From NCBI RefSeq assembly GCF_010681825.2, contig NZ_CP066776.1, forward strand, positions 3,286,001-3,350,000: DNA of 64,000 nucleotides, in the 5' to 3' direction. This DNA comes from Sulfuriroseicoccus oceanibius (GTDB taxonomy: Bacteria; Verrucomicrobiota; Verrucomicrobiia; Verrucomicrobiales; SLCJ01). The first letter of the stretch is position 1; each line of letters starts with the position of its first letter. The notes beneath the pieces were generated by a model. It had not been told where the DNA came from and searched no databases. It saw only the letters and a program-made list of their open reading frames with translations. The translations under genes were made by a program, and so were the position numbers. Shown piece after piece: positions 8,242 to 15,841 of the stretch.

Positions 8242-8892
8242 TTAGTGATGGCTTCCTCCGCCCACGGGTTGAGTGCCCGCACGGATCATCGGCGGCGGCA
8301 TCGGCATCATCTGAGGGAACGCCGGCGCGTGCGGGTCATGGCAATCAATGCAGTGGTTTCGCTTCCGCCCGCCGCGCTGCAAATCCCAGTAGCCCGTCAT
8401 GCCTCCATGCGTTCCGCCCATGTAGTCGCGGTACTGCCGCCCATGGCACTGGGCACACAACTGCATCGAATCCGAAAACCGGACGACCATTCCGTCCGCC
8501 TTTCTCAAGGTCTCGTAGTCCTCGCTGTTATGACAAGCCATGCACGTGAGCGCGCCCTTACCATGATCAAACTTCAAACCGACGTGAAACGTCTGCAACC
8601 CGTCCGCCGACGCCAGCCACTTATTGGTCTCCATCCCCGCATGGCAGGTATCACAGCGCACGCTCACTTCTTTGCCATTCACCGTGCCAGCCACCACTGC
8701 CGCCCGCTGGCCTACGGCATTGACCACCACATCGTACTGCGGATCCCCGGGCGCCCACTCGCCGGCAAACTCACCCACCGGCCGCTTTTTTGAGTTCTGC
8801 ATCACCGTAGCCACCACGCTCCCGACCAATAGAGCCGAGCCCACCACCGCGATCATCACGACCCATCGCCCGGTTTGAGAATTTGCTGCCAT
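8242..8892 (-). CDS. membrane-anchored tetraheme cytochrome c
   Basis: A 216-aa protein with an N-terminal hydrophobic anchor (WVVMIAVVGSALLVGSVVAT, residues 10-29) and four heme-attachment motifs: CDTCH (80-84), CMACH (117-121), CAQCH (146-150) and CIDCH (181-185). The C-terminus is His/Met/Pro rich and ends SHH. It is the first gene of the leftward operon and lies next to the NrfC/NrfD-like genes, suggesting it carries electrons from that quinol module to NapB/NapA. It is not a NapC/NirT-type protein: the motif spacing and the region around the anchor differ. The ATG at 8892 was chosen because it leads directly into the anchor; the open frame extends further upstream into the divergent promoter region. 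Confidence 0.88.
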   Translation of the reverse strand: MAANSQTGRWVVMIAVVGSALLVGSVVATVMQNSKKRPVGEFAGEWAPGDPQYDVVVNAVGQRAAVVAGTVNGKEVSVRCDTCHAGMETNKWLASADGLQTFHVGLKFDHGKGALTCMACHNSEDYETLRKADGMVVRFSDSMQLCAQCHGRQYRDYMGGTHGGMTGYWDLQRGGRKRNHCIDCHDPHAPAFPQMMPMPPPMIRAGTQPVGGGSHH

Positions 8893-9057
8893 GATCTTGA
8901 GGATGCGAAAAATTCGATGACGCCCGCCGGGGATCTCCGGCCACGTCCGGACAGGCTCGCAATCCCAGCTCCAGCCGCACCCGTGGAAAGAAAGTCGCTC
9001 GATTTCCTCGATGCCACCGACGCCGAATTCGTACTGCGAATCAGAACCTGTCAGACC
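8893..9057. promoter_or_regulatory. divergent promoter region of the nap/moa island
   Basis: These 165 bp separate the leftward cytochrome-NrfCD-rrf2-moe/moa operon from the rightward nap operon and should hold both promoters. Short inverted repeats seen: CGAA-AAA-TTCG at 8906-8916, TCCGG-CCACGT-CCGGA at 8936-8951, and ATTCG-TACTG-CGAAT at 9027-9041. The last is a 15-bp dyad just ahead of napD and is the best operator candidate for the Rrf2 regulator. I found no FNR-type TTGAT-N4-ATCAA site. Short dyads are common by chance at this G+C, so each is weak alone. Confidence 0.5.
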
Positions 9058-9342
9058 ATGCCCATTTCCGGACTGCTCCTCACACTCTACGACCCCGCAG
9101 ACGCAGCGGACGTCGTCGAATCTCTCGCCGCGCTCGACCACGTGGATTGCGGTGCTCCCAACCAACGCTGGATCCCAATCGCAGTGGATTCACCGGACTC
9201 GCACAGCGCCCGCCAGCTCCACGAAGAGCTACTTTCAATCAAAGGAGTCGCCGCAGTCGACGTGGTATCCGTATCGTTTGACGAGGCACTCGCCCCTGAG
9301 CCGCCCGCGCCCCAACGCGCACACAACCCACCACCCGACTGA
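9058..9342 (+). CDS. napD: NapD, chaperone for NapA maturation
   Basis: NapD binds the Tat signal peptide of NapA and holds it back until the cofactor is inserted. The 94-aa product starts MPISGLLLTLYDPADAADVV and carries the ferredoxin-like alpha-beta fold pattern of the family, with the conserved late element IKGVAAVDVVSVSFDE. The ATG at 9058 gives the usual NapD length; an open frame reaching 8875 would add 61 residues unlike NapD and overlap the divergent gene. The stop codon is two bases before the napA start. The low-complexity Pro-rich tail is variable in the family. Confidence 0.85.
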   Translation: MPISGLLLTLYDPADAADVVESLAALDHVDCGAPNQRWIPIAVDSPDSHSARQLHEELLSIKGVAAVDVVSVSFDEALAPEPPAPQRAHNPPPD

Positions 9343-9344
9343 TC

Positions 9345-11744
9345 ATGAGCCAACTGGAACGTCGTCAATTTCTCAAGCTCAGCGCGCTCGCCGCCGCCAC
9401 CACCGCCGCCGCGGCCCGCGCCAACCCAGGATCCCATCCCGCCACTGACACCGCCCAACCGTCGCTGGCCGACCTCACTTGGGACAAAGCCCCCTGCCGC
9501 TTCTGCGGCACCGGCTGCCACGTCAAAGTCGGCGTGAAAAATGGCAAAATCGCCGCCATTGCCGGACATGAGAAAGCCGCCGTCAACCAGGGGCTGCTGT
9601 GCGTCAAAGGCTACCACGTCGGTGCCATCCTCTACGGCAAGGACAGACTCACCACCCCGCTGCTGCGCAAAAACGGCGAACTCACCCCAGTCAGCTGGGA
9701 CGAAGCGCTCGACCTCATGGCCGACCGCATCATGCAGGATCCCGCAGGCTTCGCATTCTACGGCAGCGGACAATGGACGGTGCCCGAGGGCTATGCCGCC
9801 CAGAAGTTGATGAAAGCCGGGCTTTCCAACAACCACATCGACCCCAATGCCCGCCTCTGCATGGCATCTGCCGTGACCGGCTACGTCTCCACCTACGGCG
9901 TCGATGAACCCGCCGGCACCTACGACGACCTCGACGCCTGCGACGTCGTCATCTGCTGGGGCAACAACCCGGCGGAGATGCACCCGATTTTGTTCTCACG
10001 CCTGATGGACCGCCGCTCGCGGGGCGAGACCGTACGCCTCATCGACATCGGCACCCGCCGCACCCGCACCACCGAGTTCGCCGATGATTACCTCGAGTTC
10101 CGCCCGCAGACCGACCTGGCCATTGCCAACTGCATCGCCAACCAGCTCATCGCCAATGGCACGTTCAGCAAGGAGTATGTCGAAAAGTTCTGCAACTTCC
10201 GCGGCGACAACGAGGAGCTCGACCTGATGGGCAAGCAGATCACCTTCGACGAGTACAAAGAACTGGTCGCCAGCTACACGCCGGAAGCGGTGAGCAAACT
10301 TTCCGGCCTCAGCGTCGACCAACTCACCATGCTCGGTGAGCTCTTTGGCGATCCGGAAGTCAAGATCACCTCGCTGTGGTGCATGGGCGTCAACCAACAC
10401 ACCCGTGGCACGGCGATGAACCGCTTGCTCCACGCCATCCACCTGCTTTCCGGTCACTTCGGCACGCCCGGCAACGCGCCCACCTCACTCACCGGCCAGC
10501 CCTCGGCCTGCGGCACCGCACGCGAAGTCGGCACGCTCTGCCACGCACTCCCCGGCGGACTTCTGGTGGCCAAAGAACCGGACCGCAAGCATTGCGAGAA
10601 ATTGTGGAACCTACCCGACGGCAGGATCAACCCAAAGCCGGGCTACCACACCGTGCTCATGTGGGAGAAGTTTTGTACGCCTACCGCCGAAGGAGGCGAC
10701 ATCCACACCATGTTTGTTCAGGTGACCAACCCGGGCCAGTCGTTGCCTCACCTGCAAAAGCTCTTCCGCAACAAAGAGGGGCTGGAGGACAAGTTCCTCG
10801 TGGTCTCGGACGGCTACCCGACCGCCAGCACCGAGTTGGCGGACCTGGTTCTACCCGCTGCGATGTGGGTTGAGAAAAATGGAGTCTTCGGCAACTCGGA
10901 GCGGCGCACCCAGCAGTGGTTCAAAATGGTCGATCCACCGGGTGAGGCCCGCGAAGATGTGTGGATGACCATCGCGCTGGCGCGCAAGTTGTACGACCGC
11001 GGCCACCCCGGAATGAAAGACAAAGACGGCGAGTTCCTCTTCCACGCGGTAGACGATGCGGGCCAGGAGATCCCATTCTGGGACTATGCGCACTTCCGCG
11101 ACATCAATGTCGACCGCTATCTTTACGAGGAGTACCGCCCGTTCACCCACAAGAAGCACAAGAACGTCGCGCCCTACGACGAACTGGCGAAAACCCAAGG
11201 GCTGCGCTGGCCGGTGGTGCAAACCGACAAGGGCACGTGGCGCGAGACACGCTTTCGCTTCGCCGAGTTCGACGACCCGTTCGTCGAGAAGGGGCGGGGC
11301 ATTCAGTTTTATCACTCGACCACCGGCGACGACCGCGCCCAGATCTGGTTCTGCCCGTACGAACCACACCCCGAGGAACCCGACGATGAGTTCCCATTCT
11401 GGCTCTGCACCGGCCGCGTGCTCGAACACTGGCACACCGGCACCATGACCATGCGCGTGCCCCAACTCGCCAACGCCATGCCCGACGCCTACGCCGAAAT
11501 CCATCCGGACGACGCAGCAGCCGCAGGCATCAGTAATGGCCAGCGCTGCGTGATCTCCACCCGCCGCGGTGAGATGGAAATCCCCGTCTGGACCAACGGC
11601 AGGGGCCGACCGCCCAGAGGGTCGATCTTTGTCCCCTTCTTCGACGAACGCCAACTAATCAACGTCCTCACGCTCGACGCACACTGTCCGATCTCGAAGG
11701 AACCGGACTACAAAAAGTGCGCCGCCCGTATCCGCCCCGTTTGA
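9345..11744 (+). CDS. napA: periplasmic nitrate reductase catalytic subunit NapA
   Basis: NapA reduces nitrate to nitrite in the periplasm using bis-MGD molybdenum and one [4Fe-4S] cluster. The 799-aa precursor begins with a Tat signal (ERRQFLKLSALAAATTAAAA). Cluster cysteines are C51, C54, C58 and C86 (CRFCGTGC then GLLCVKGY), with the conserved lysine after C86. The molybdenum ligand is C172 in NARLCMASAVTGYVSTYGVD, and the NapA-typical WGNNPAEMHPILFSR follows. C-terminal MGD-binding features include TGRVLEHWHTGTMTMRVP. Length and motifs fit NapA rather than assimilatory NasA or membrane NarG. It follows napD by 2 bp and precedes napB by 28 bp. Confidence 0.97.
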   Translation: MSQLERRQFLKLSALAAATTAAAARANPGSHPATDTAQPSLADLTWDKAPCRFCGTGCHVKVGVKNGKIAAIAGHEKAAVNQGLLCVKGYHVGAILYGKDRLTTPLLRKNGELTPVSWDEALDLMADRIMQDPAGFAFYGSGQWTVPEGYAAQKLMKAGLSNNHIDPNARLCMASAVTGYVSTYGVDEPAGTYDDLDACDVVICWGNNPAEMHPILFSRLMDRRSRGETVRLIDIGTRRTRTTEFADDYLEFRPQTDLAIANCIANQLIANGTFSKEYVEKFCNFRGDNEELDLMGKQITFDEYKELVASYTPEAVSKLSGLSVDQLTMLGELFGDPEVKITSLWCMGVNQHTRGTAMNRLLHAIHLLSGHFGTPGNAPTSLTGQPSACGTAREVGTLCHALPGGLLVAKEPDRKHCEKLWNLPDGRINPKPGYHTVLMWEKFCTPTAEGGDIHTMFVQVTNPGQSLPHLQKLFRNKEGLEDKFLVVSDGYPTASTELADLVLPAAMWVEKNGVFGNSERRTQQWFKMVDPPGEAREDVWMTIALARKLYDRGHPGMKDKDGEFLFHAVDDAGQEIPFWDYAHFRDINVDRYLYEEYRPFTHKKHKNVAPYDELAKTQGLRWPVVQTDKGTWRETRFRFAEFDDPFVEKGRGIQFYHSTTGDDRAQIWFCPYEPHPEEPDDEFPFWLCTGRVLEHWHTGTMTMRVPQLANAMPDAYAEIHPDDAAAAGISNGQRCVISTRRGEMEIPVWTNGRGRPPRGSIFVPFFDERQLINVLTLDAHCPISKEPDYKKCAARIRPV

Positions 11745-11772
11745 GCCATTCCCCCGGTAACCCGCCACCGAC

Positions 11773-12657
11773 ATGGACCCCACCCCACCATCACAACCGC
11801 CGGCCGGATCAAAGCGCTTGATGCTGGTGCTCTTCATCATTGTCTCCATCGTCGCCGCCAGCGGGTACTTCATGGGACTGAAACAAACCCGCGAAATCAC
11901 CGGTGAGCGCTCGCCCTCACCGTGGCAGGACAACCTCGCCTATCAAAGCGATGGCGGTATCATTCCGCAGGCCCCCGCCTACAGTGAGGAAGCCACCGCC
12001 AACTGGCAGGCCAATGACGACTGGCAGTCCCACTTCGCCCAGTTACGTTTCGACACGTCATTGCGGGCTCCAACCAGCAAACCGCGCGAAGACGAACTCG
12101 CCGCAGCGCTGATCGCAAGAAACGCCCGCCGCGCTTACGACACCGCGCCGCCTGTCGTTCCCCACGCCATCGACGAGCACAATCCCAACGCCTGTGTCGT
12201 CTGCCATACTCCGGGCAACTCGCGCCTCATCGGCAACCGCCTGACCCCGGAAATGAGTCATCCTTACCTGACCAACTGCACCCAGTGCCACGTCCCAGCC
12301 GCCGGCCAACACGAACTCCCCGAGCTACCGATGGCCACCGGTGCGCTGATGGCCTCCGGCAATACGTTTCAAGGGCTGCCGTCTGGAGCTGTCGCGGAAG
12401 TCGCTTATCAAGGTGCCCCTCCCGTGCTCCCCCATCCGGTATGGATGCGCCAAAACTGCATGGCCTGCCACGGCGAGGGCCGCCCGTCCGCCATCCGCAC
12501 CAGCCACCCACACCGGCAGAACTGCCTCCAATGCCACGCGCAGAACCACCTTTTCGATAACCGCGAACGGATGGTCAACGAACTCCCAATGGTCGTCGAT
12601 CTGCTGCTCAAGAACCCACCGGAACCCGCCGAGGAAACTCCTCCCGCATCGCAATAG
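11773..12657 (+). CDS. NapB-like cytochrome with duplicated diheme unit (tetraheme)
   Basis: NapB normally is a small diheme cytochrome that passes electrons to NapA. This 294-aa version has four heme motifs: CVVCH (141-145), CTQCH (169-173), CMACH (229-233) and CLQCH (251-255). Residues about 125-200 match NapB, including APPVVPH with likely axial H131, SHPYL with H163, CTQCHVP and GNTFQGL. Residues about 215-256 repeat the pattern: APPVLPH (H221), CMACHGEG, SHPHR (H245) and NCLQCH. That is an internal duplication with both distal histidines retained. The N-terminus has one hydrophobic helix (LMLVLFIIVSIVAASGYFMG, 17-36) that looks like an uncleaved anchor rather than a cleaved signal. About 85 residues between anchor and first heme are unassigned. 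Confidence 0.9.
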   Translation: MDPTPPSQPPAGSKRLMLVLFIIVSIVAASGYFMGLKQTREITGERSPSPWQDNLAYQSDGGIIPQAPAYSEEATANWQANDDWQSHFAQLRFDTSLRAPTSKPREDELAAALIARNARRAYDTAPPVVPHAIDEHNPNACVVCHTPGNSRLIGNRLTPEMSHPYLTNCTQCHVPAAGQHELPELPMATGALMASGNTFQGLPSGAVAEVAYQGAPPVLPHPVWMRQNCMACHGEGRPSAIRTSHPHRQNCLQCHAQNHLFDNRERMVNELPMVVDLLLKNPPEPAEETPPASQ

Positions 12658-12667
12658 CTCAGCCACC

Positions 12668-12970
12668 ATGAGCCAGCCCATCTCACGCCGCCACTGGCTT
12701 TCATCGCTTCTTCGTCCAACCCGTCCCACACCGTCCGGGGCGGGATCACCGGCCGTAGTGGCTGAAGTGATTGAGGCCCGCTGTCTCGCCTACCACCACT
12801 CGCCGTGCTCGACCTGCTACGAGCGCTGCCCACAGCCCGGCGCCATCCACGTGACCCAGGGCATGCCGACCATTGATCCGGAAGCCTGCACCGGCTGTGA
12901 AATCTGCATTGATCTGTGCCCCGCACCTATCAAAGCCATCCATCGGGTCCCGCGGTCCGTACCCAGCTGA
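12668..12970 (+). CDS. small NapF-like ferredoxin, two [4Fe-4S] motifs
   Basis: A 100-aa protein starting MSQPISRRHWLSSLLRP, which resembles the arginine-rich N-terminus of NapF. Two cluster motifs are visible: C39-x7-C47-x2-C50-x3-C54 and C74-x2-C77-x2-C80-x3-C84 (CTGCEICIDLCP). NapF usually has three or four groups of cysteines, so this is a shortened relative; its first motif has the long spacing found in the last clusters of NapF/NapG. NapF is thought to act in the cytoplasm in NapA maturation. It begins 10 bp after napB, firmly within the operon. The start at 12668 is the only one clear of the napB coding region. Confidence 0.78.
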   Translation: MSQPISRRHWLSSLLRPTRPTPSGAGSPAVVAEVIEARCLAYHHSPCSTCYERCPQPGAIHVTQGMPTIDPEACTGCEICIDLCPAPIKAIHRVPRSVPS

Positions 12971-13001
12971 AGCCAATTGCTTCAATTAGCCCATTCCCTC
13001 C

Positions 13002-13328
13002 ATGGACCAACCATTACCAGACCTCCAACAAAGCGTGCTCGATCCCGAAGCGCTGACGCAATTGATCACCGACATCCAGACCCTCACCGAGGTAGTCGAA
13101 GTGATTCCAAAAGGATCGCCCGCCGGCTACGTCGCCGAACCCGGTGCCCCAGTGGCAATGGACCTCGAACTCGCACGCGACCTGCTCCTGGCGGGCGAAC
13201 TTCACGGACTGCAGATCCGTTACCAACACGACGGTGCCCAGTGGTGGGACACGCTTCTTCAGTCACCGCAAGGCATCAAGATCGTGCGCATCCGCCACGA
13301 GTTCGACCACGACAACTCACCCATCTAA
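13002..13328 (+). CDS. nap-operon protein of unknown function
   Basis: I do not recognise this 108-aa protein. It has no signal peptide, membrane segment or cysteine, is acidic overall and looks soluble and cytoplasmic. The N-terminal half is helical with leucine-rich spacing (LDPEALTQLITDIQTLTEVV); the C-terminal half has an aromatic core (LQIRYQHDGAQWWDTLLQSP) followed by a basic strand GIKIVRIRH. It sits between the NapF-like ferredoxin and the beta-barrel gene with gaps of 31 and 40 bp, so it is probably co-transcribed with napDAB. A role in NapA assembly or regulation is possible but rests only on position. Confidence 0.75.
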   Translation: MDQPLPDLQQSVLDPEALTQLITDIQTLTEVVEVIPKGSPAGYVAEPGAPVAMDLELARDLLLAGELHGLQIRYQHDGAQWWDTLLQSPQGIKIVRIRHEFDHDNSPI

Positions 13329-13368
13329 CCCACTCCACAACCCAACAACCAACACATCAAACAAACCC

Positions 13369-14661
13369 ATGAAAACCTCCATCAAAACCACCGCTGCCCT
13401 CGCCCTCACGCTGACTGCCGCCACCGCCGGGGCCCCGGTTCCGCCGGAATCCGCGCCCGCTCCTGACAACAGCGCACCCAAAGGGCTCACCATGGAACGT
13501 CTCGGCTTGGTTTCCTCTGACGCCCATCCATTCCTGCGCGACACCCGCATCCTGGCAGAGGGACGCCTGCGCTACGAGTACGGCGACATCGATGGGCTGG
13601 AAAGCTCGGACGCCATCACCTTCCGCAGCCGTCTCGGGCTGGAAACCGGTGAACTCGCTGGGTTCAGCGCGCTGGTCGAAGGCGAAAGCACCTACAAACT
13701 CGGCGGCGACTATGCCGAGTTCCCAGGCTTCAACAACGGCCGCACCGTCATCGCCGATCCTGACAACTACGAACTCAACCGTGCCCAACTCCACTACGCC
13801 CACGAATCCTACGGCGCACTCACCGTCGGCCGCCAGTACATCAATCTCGACGACCAACGCTTCGTCGGCGCCGTCGGCTGGCGCCAGAATTCCCAAACGT
13901 TCGACGCCGTCACCGTCAACCTCACCGCTCTTGAGCACGTAACGGTCAGCTACTCGTGGATCGACCGCGTGAACCGCATCTTCGGAGACAAATCACCGAG
14001 CGCGAATCTGAAGCGCTGGAAATCAGACTCCCATCTGATTCACGTCGCCACCGACTCAATGCCTGGTGGCAAGCTCGTCGGCTTCGCCTACCTGCTCGAC
14101 TTCGAGAGTGCTCCCGCCAGCTCGTCCAACACCTACGGCCTAACGTACAGCGGCCAGACAGACACCGCATTGGCTGGCAGCCAATCATGGCACTACCTCG
14201 CTTCGTCCGCCTATCAGGAGGACGCCGGCAACAACCCGGACAGCTATGGCGCCTGGTACTTCCGCGGCGAAACCGGACTGAACTGGGCAAAGGTGACCAG
14301 TGGCATCGGAGCGGAGGTACTCGGCAGCGACAACGGCGACGCCGCATTCCAAACCCCACTCGGCACCAACCATAAGTTCAACGGATTCGCCGATGCCTTC
14401 CTCACCACGCCCGACAGCGGACTGCGTGACTTCTACTGCTGGGTCGGGGGAACGTGCCCGCTCAAGGTGAACCACAAGCTCATCTTCCACTACTTCCAGG
14501 GAGATCACGGCCGTGGTCACATCGGCAACGAGCTCGACTACGTCGCCACCAAGCAGCTCTACCCCGGCATCAGCGTCACCGGCAAGCTCGCCTACCTCGA
14601 CGGCCAAAACACACAGCCGGACACCTTCAGAGGATCAATCCAACTCGACTACAAATTCTAG
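13369..14661 (+). CDS. outer-membrane beta-barrel protein, alginate-export (porin) type
   Basis: A 430-aa exported protein with a Sec signal peptide (residues 1 to about 22). The rest is a succession of amphipathic strands typical of an outer-membrane barrel, beginning RILAEGRLRYEYGDIDGL and including AQLHYAHESYGALTVGRQYI and WRQNSQTFDAVTV, which resemble alginate-export-type porins, and it ends in an aromatic-terminated strand (SIQLDYKF). The terminal phenylalanine is the usual signal for barrel assembly. It lies in the nap operon, 40 bp after the unknown gene. Movement of nitrate or nitrite across the outer membrane is a reasonable guess, but no substrate can be read from the sequence. Confidence 0.8.
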   Translation: MKTSIKTTAALALTLTAATAGAPVPPESAPAPDNSAPKGLTMERLGLVSSDAHPFLRDTRILAEGRLRYEYGDIDGLESSDAITFRSRLGLETGELAGFSALVEGESTYKLGGDYAEFPGFNNGRTVIADPDNYELNRAQLHYAHESYGALTVGRQYINLDDQRFVGAVGWRQNSQTFDAVTVNLTALEHVTVSYSWIDRVNRIFGDKSPSANLKRWKSDSHLIHVATDSMPGGKLVGFAYLLDFESAPASSSNTYGLTYSGQTDTALAGSQSWHYLASSAYQEDAGNNPDSYGAWYFRGETGLNWAKVTSGIGAEVLGSDNGDAAFQTPLGTNHKFNGFADAFLTTPDSGLRDFYCWVGGTCPLKVNHKLIFHYFQGDHGRGHIGNELDYVATKQLYPGISVTGKLAYLDGQNTQPDTFRGSIQLDYKF

Positions 14662-14771
14662 CGCTCCTCCCCAGCGACTGCTGCATGGAGGGGCTCCGAC
14701 CAGATTTGCCCGTTGGCTCGTCAGCCCGCGGGCCAACTCCAAATCATTCCGACAAAAGGAAAGGACACCCC

Positions 14772-15800
14772 ATGAAAGCAGTCATTACTTCAAGTCTCGT
14801 CATCGCCGCCGCACTCGTTGCCACGGCCACGGTCCGCGCCGAGGAAAAAGAAGCTCCGGTCGCTGTCAACCTCTCCAACTTCGTGCGTGCCGAATCGGAC
14901 CAAATGCTTCGCAACACGATGTCGATGTCGGGAGTCAAGATCGGTGAATTCACCCATCTGCGAGAACCGGCGACAGCGGATAATCAGCCGATCATCCGCA
15001 TGAATCAGGACACGCTCTACTCCACCACAGTAGTAGACCTGTCCGAACCAGTGGAGATCACCCTCCCAGAAGTGGGCGACCGCTACATGTCCATGCACGT
15101 GGTCAACCAGGATCACTTCATGTTTGTAGAGTCGAAGCCGGGAACCTACATCCTGACGGAGGAGGAGATCGGCACACGTTTCGCGCTGGTGACGGTGCGC
15201 ACGTTCTACAACGCGTCAGACCCGGAAGATCTGACCAAGGCACACGGGGCCCAGGACAAGATCGAGATCACCGGCGGAGGCAGCGGACCATTCGAAGCAC
15301 CGAACTGGAACACAGAACACCTCGCCACCGCACGCAAGGCGCTGAGTGACCTCGCTACTCTTGGATTCGACAGCACCTATGCTTTCGGCACCAAAGATGA
15401 GATCCGCCCGATCGACCACCTCGTGGGCACCGCCGCTGGCTGGGGCGGGCTCCCCGCCAAGGACGCCTATTACATCCTCAGCAGCGTGCCCCAAAACGAC
15501 GGCAAAACCGCATGCGCCCTGACGGTCAAAGACGTTCCCGTCGATGCCTTCTGGTCGGTCACGGTCTACAACGCCGACGGCTACCTCGAAAAGAACGACG
15601 TCGGCCGCAATAGCTTCAACAACTACTCCGCGACACCCAACGAGGATGGCTCAATCACCATCCACTTCGGAGGAGATCCGGAAAGCAGCAACTACCTGCC
15701 CATTACCGAGGGCTGGAACTACGCAGTGCGCATGTACCAGCCACGCAAGGAATTGCTCGATGGCTCGTGGACCTTCCCCAGCCCGGAACCCGTGAAATAG
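14772..15800 (+). CDS. exported DUF1254/DUF1214-type protein (first copy)
   Basis: A 342-aa protein with a cleavable Sec signal peptide (MKAVITSSLVIAAALVATAT, cleavage near residue 21). It has the DUF1254-type core PIIRMNQDTLYSTTVVDLSE and DRYMSMHVVNQDH, then a DUF1214-like C-terminal part with DAFWSVTVYNADGYLEKND and SNYLPITEGWNYAVRMYQPR. Proteins of this group are periplasmic or secreted with no agreed activity. It follows the barrel gene after 110 bp, which contains a GTTGGC/GCCAAC hairpin without a T tract, so partial transcript uncoupling is possible. The second copy begins 41 bp downstream and shares the DTLY...DxxEP core. Confidence 0.82.
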   Translation: MKAVITSSLVIAAALVATATVRAEEKEAPVAVNLSNFVRAESDQMLRNTMSMSGVKIGEFTHLREPATADNQPIIRMNQDTLYSTTVVDLSEPVEITLPEVGDRYMSMHVVNQDHFMFVESKPGTYILTEEEIGTRFALVTVRTFYNASDPEDLTKAHGAQDKIEITGGGSGPFEAPNWNTEHLATARKALSDLATLGFDSTYAFGTKDEIRPIDHLVGTAAGWGGLPAKDAYYILSSVPQNDGKTACALTVKDVPVDAFWSVTVYNADGYLEKNDVGRNSFNNYSATPNEDGSITIHFGGDPESSNYLPITEGWNYAVRMYQPRKELLDGSWTFPSPEPVK

Positions 15801-15841
15801 CGGATCGAGAAGAGGGCAAAACCTTTACCACTCACAAAACC

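Noticed and set aside
8893-9057. FNR or NarL-type site in the nap divergent promoter
   Set aside because: No TTGAT-N4-ATCAA arrangement is present and heptamer sites are too degenerate to call by eye.
9345-11744. Assimilatory nitrate reductase, polysulfide/arsenate reductase or formate dehydrogenase instead of NapA
   Set aside because: The NARLCMASAV and WGNNPAEMHPI stretches, the Tat signal, and the adjacent napD and napB-like genes specify NapA.
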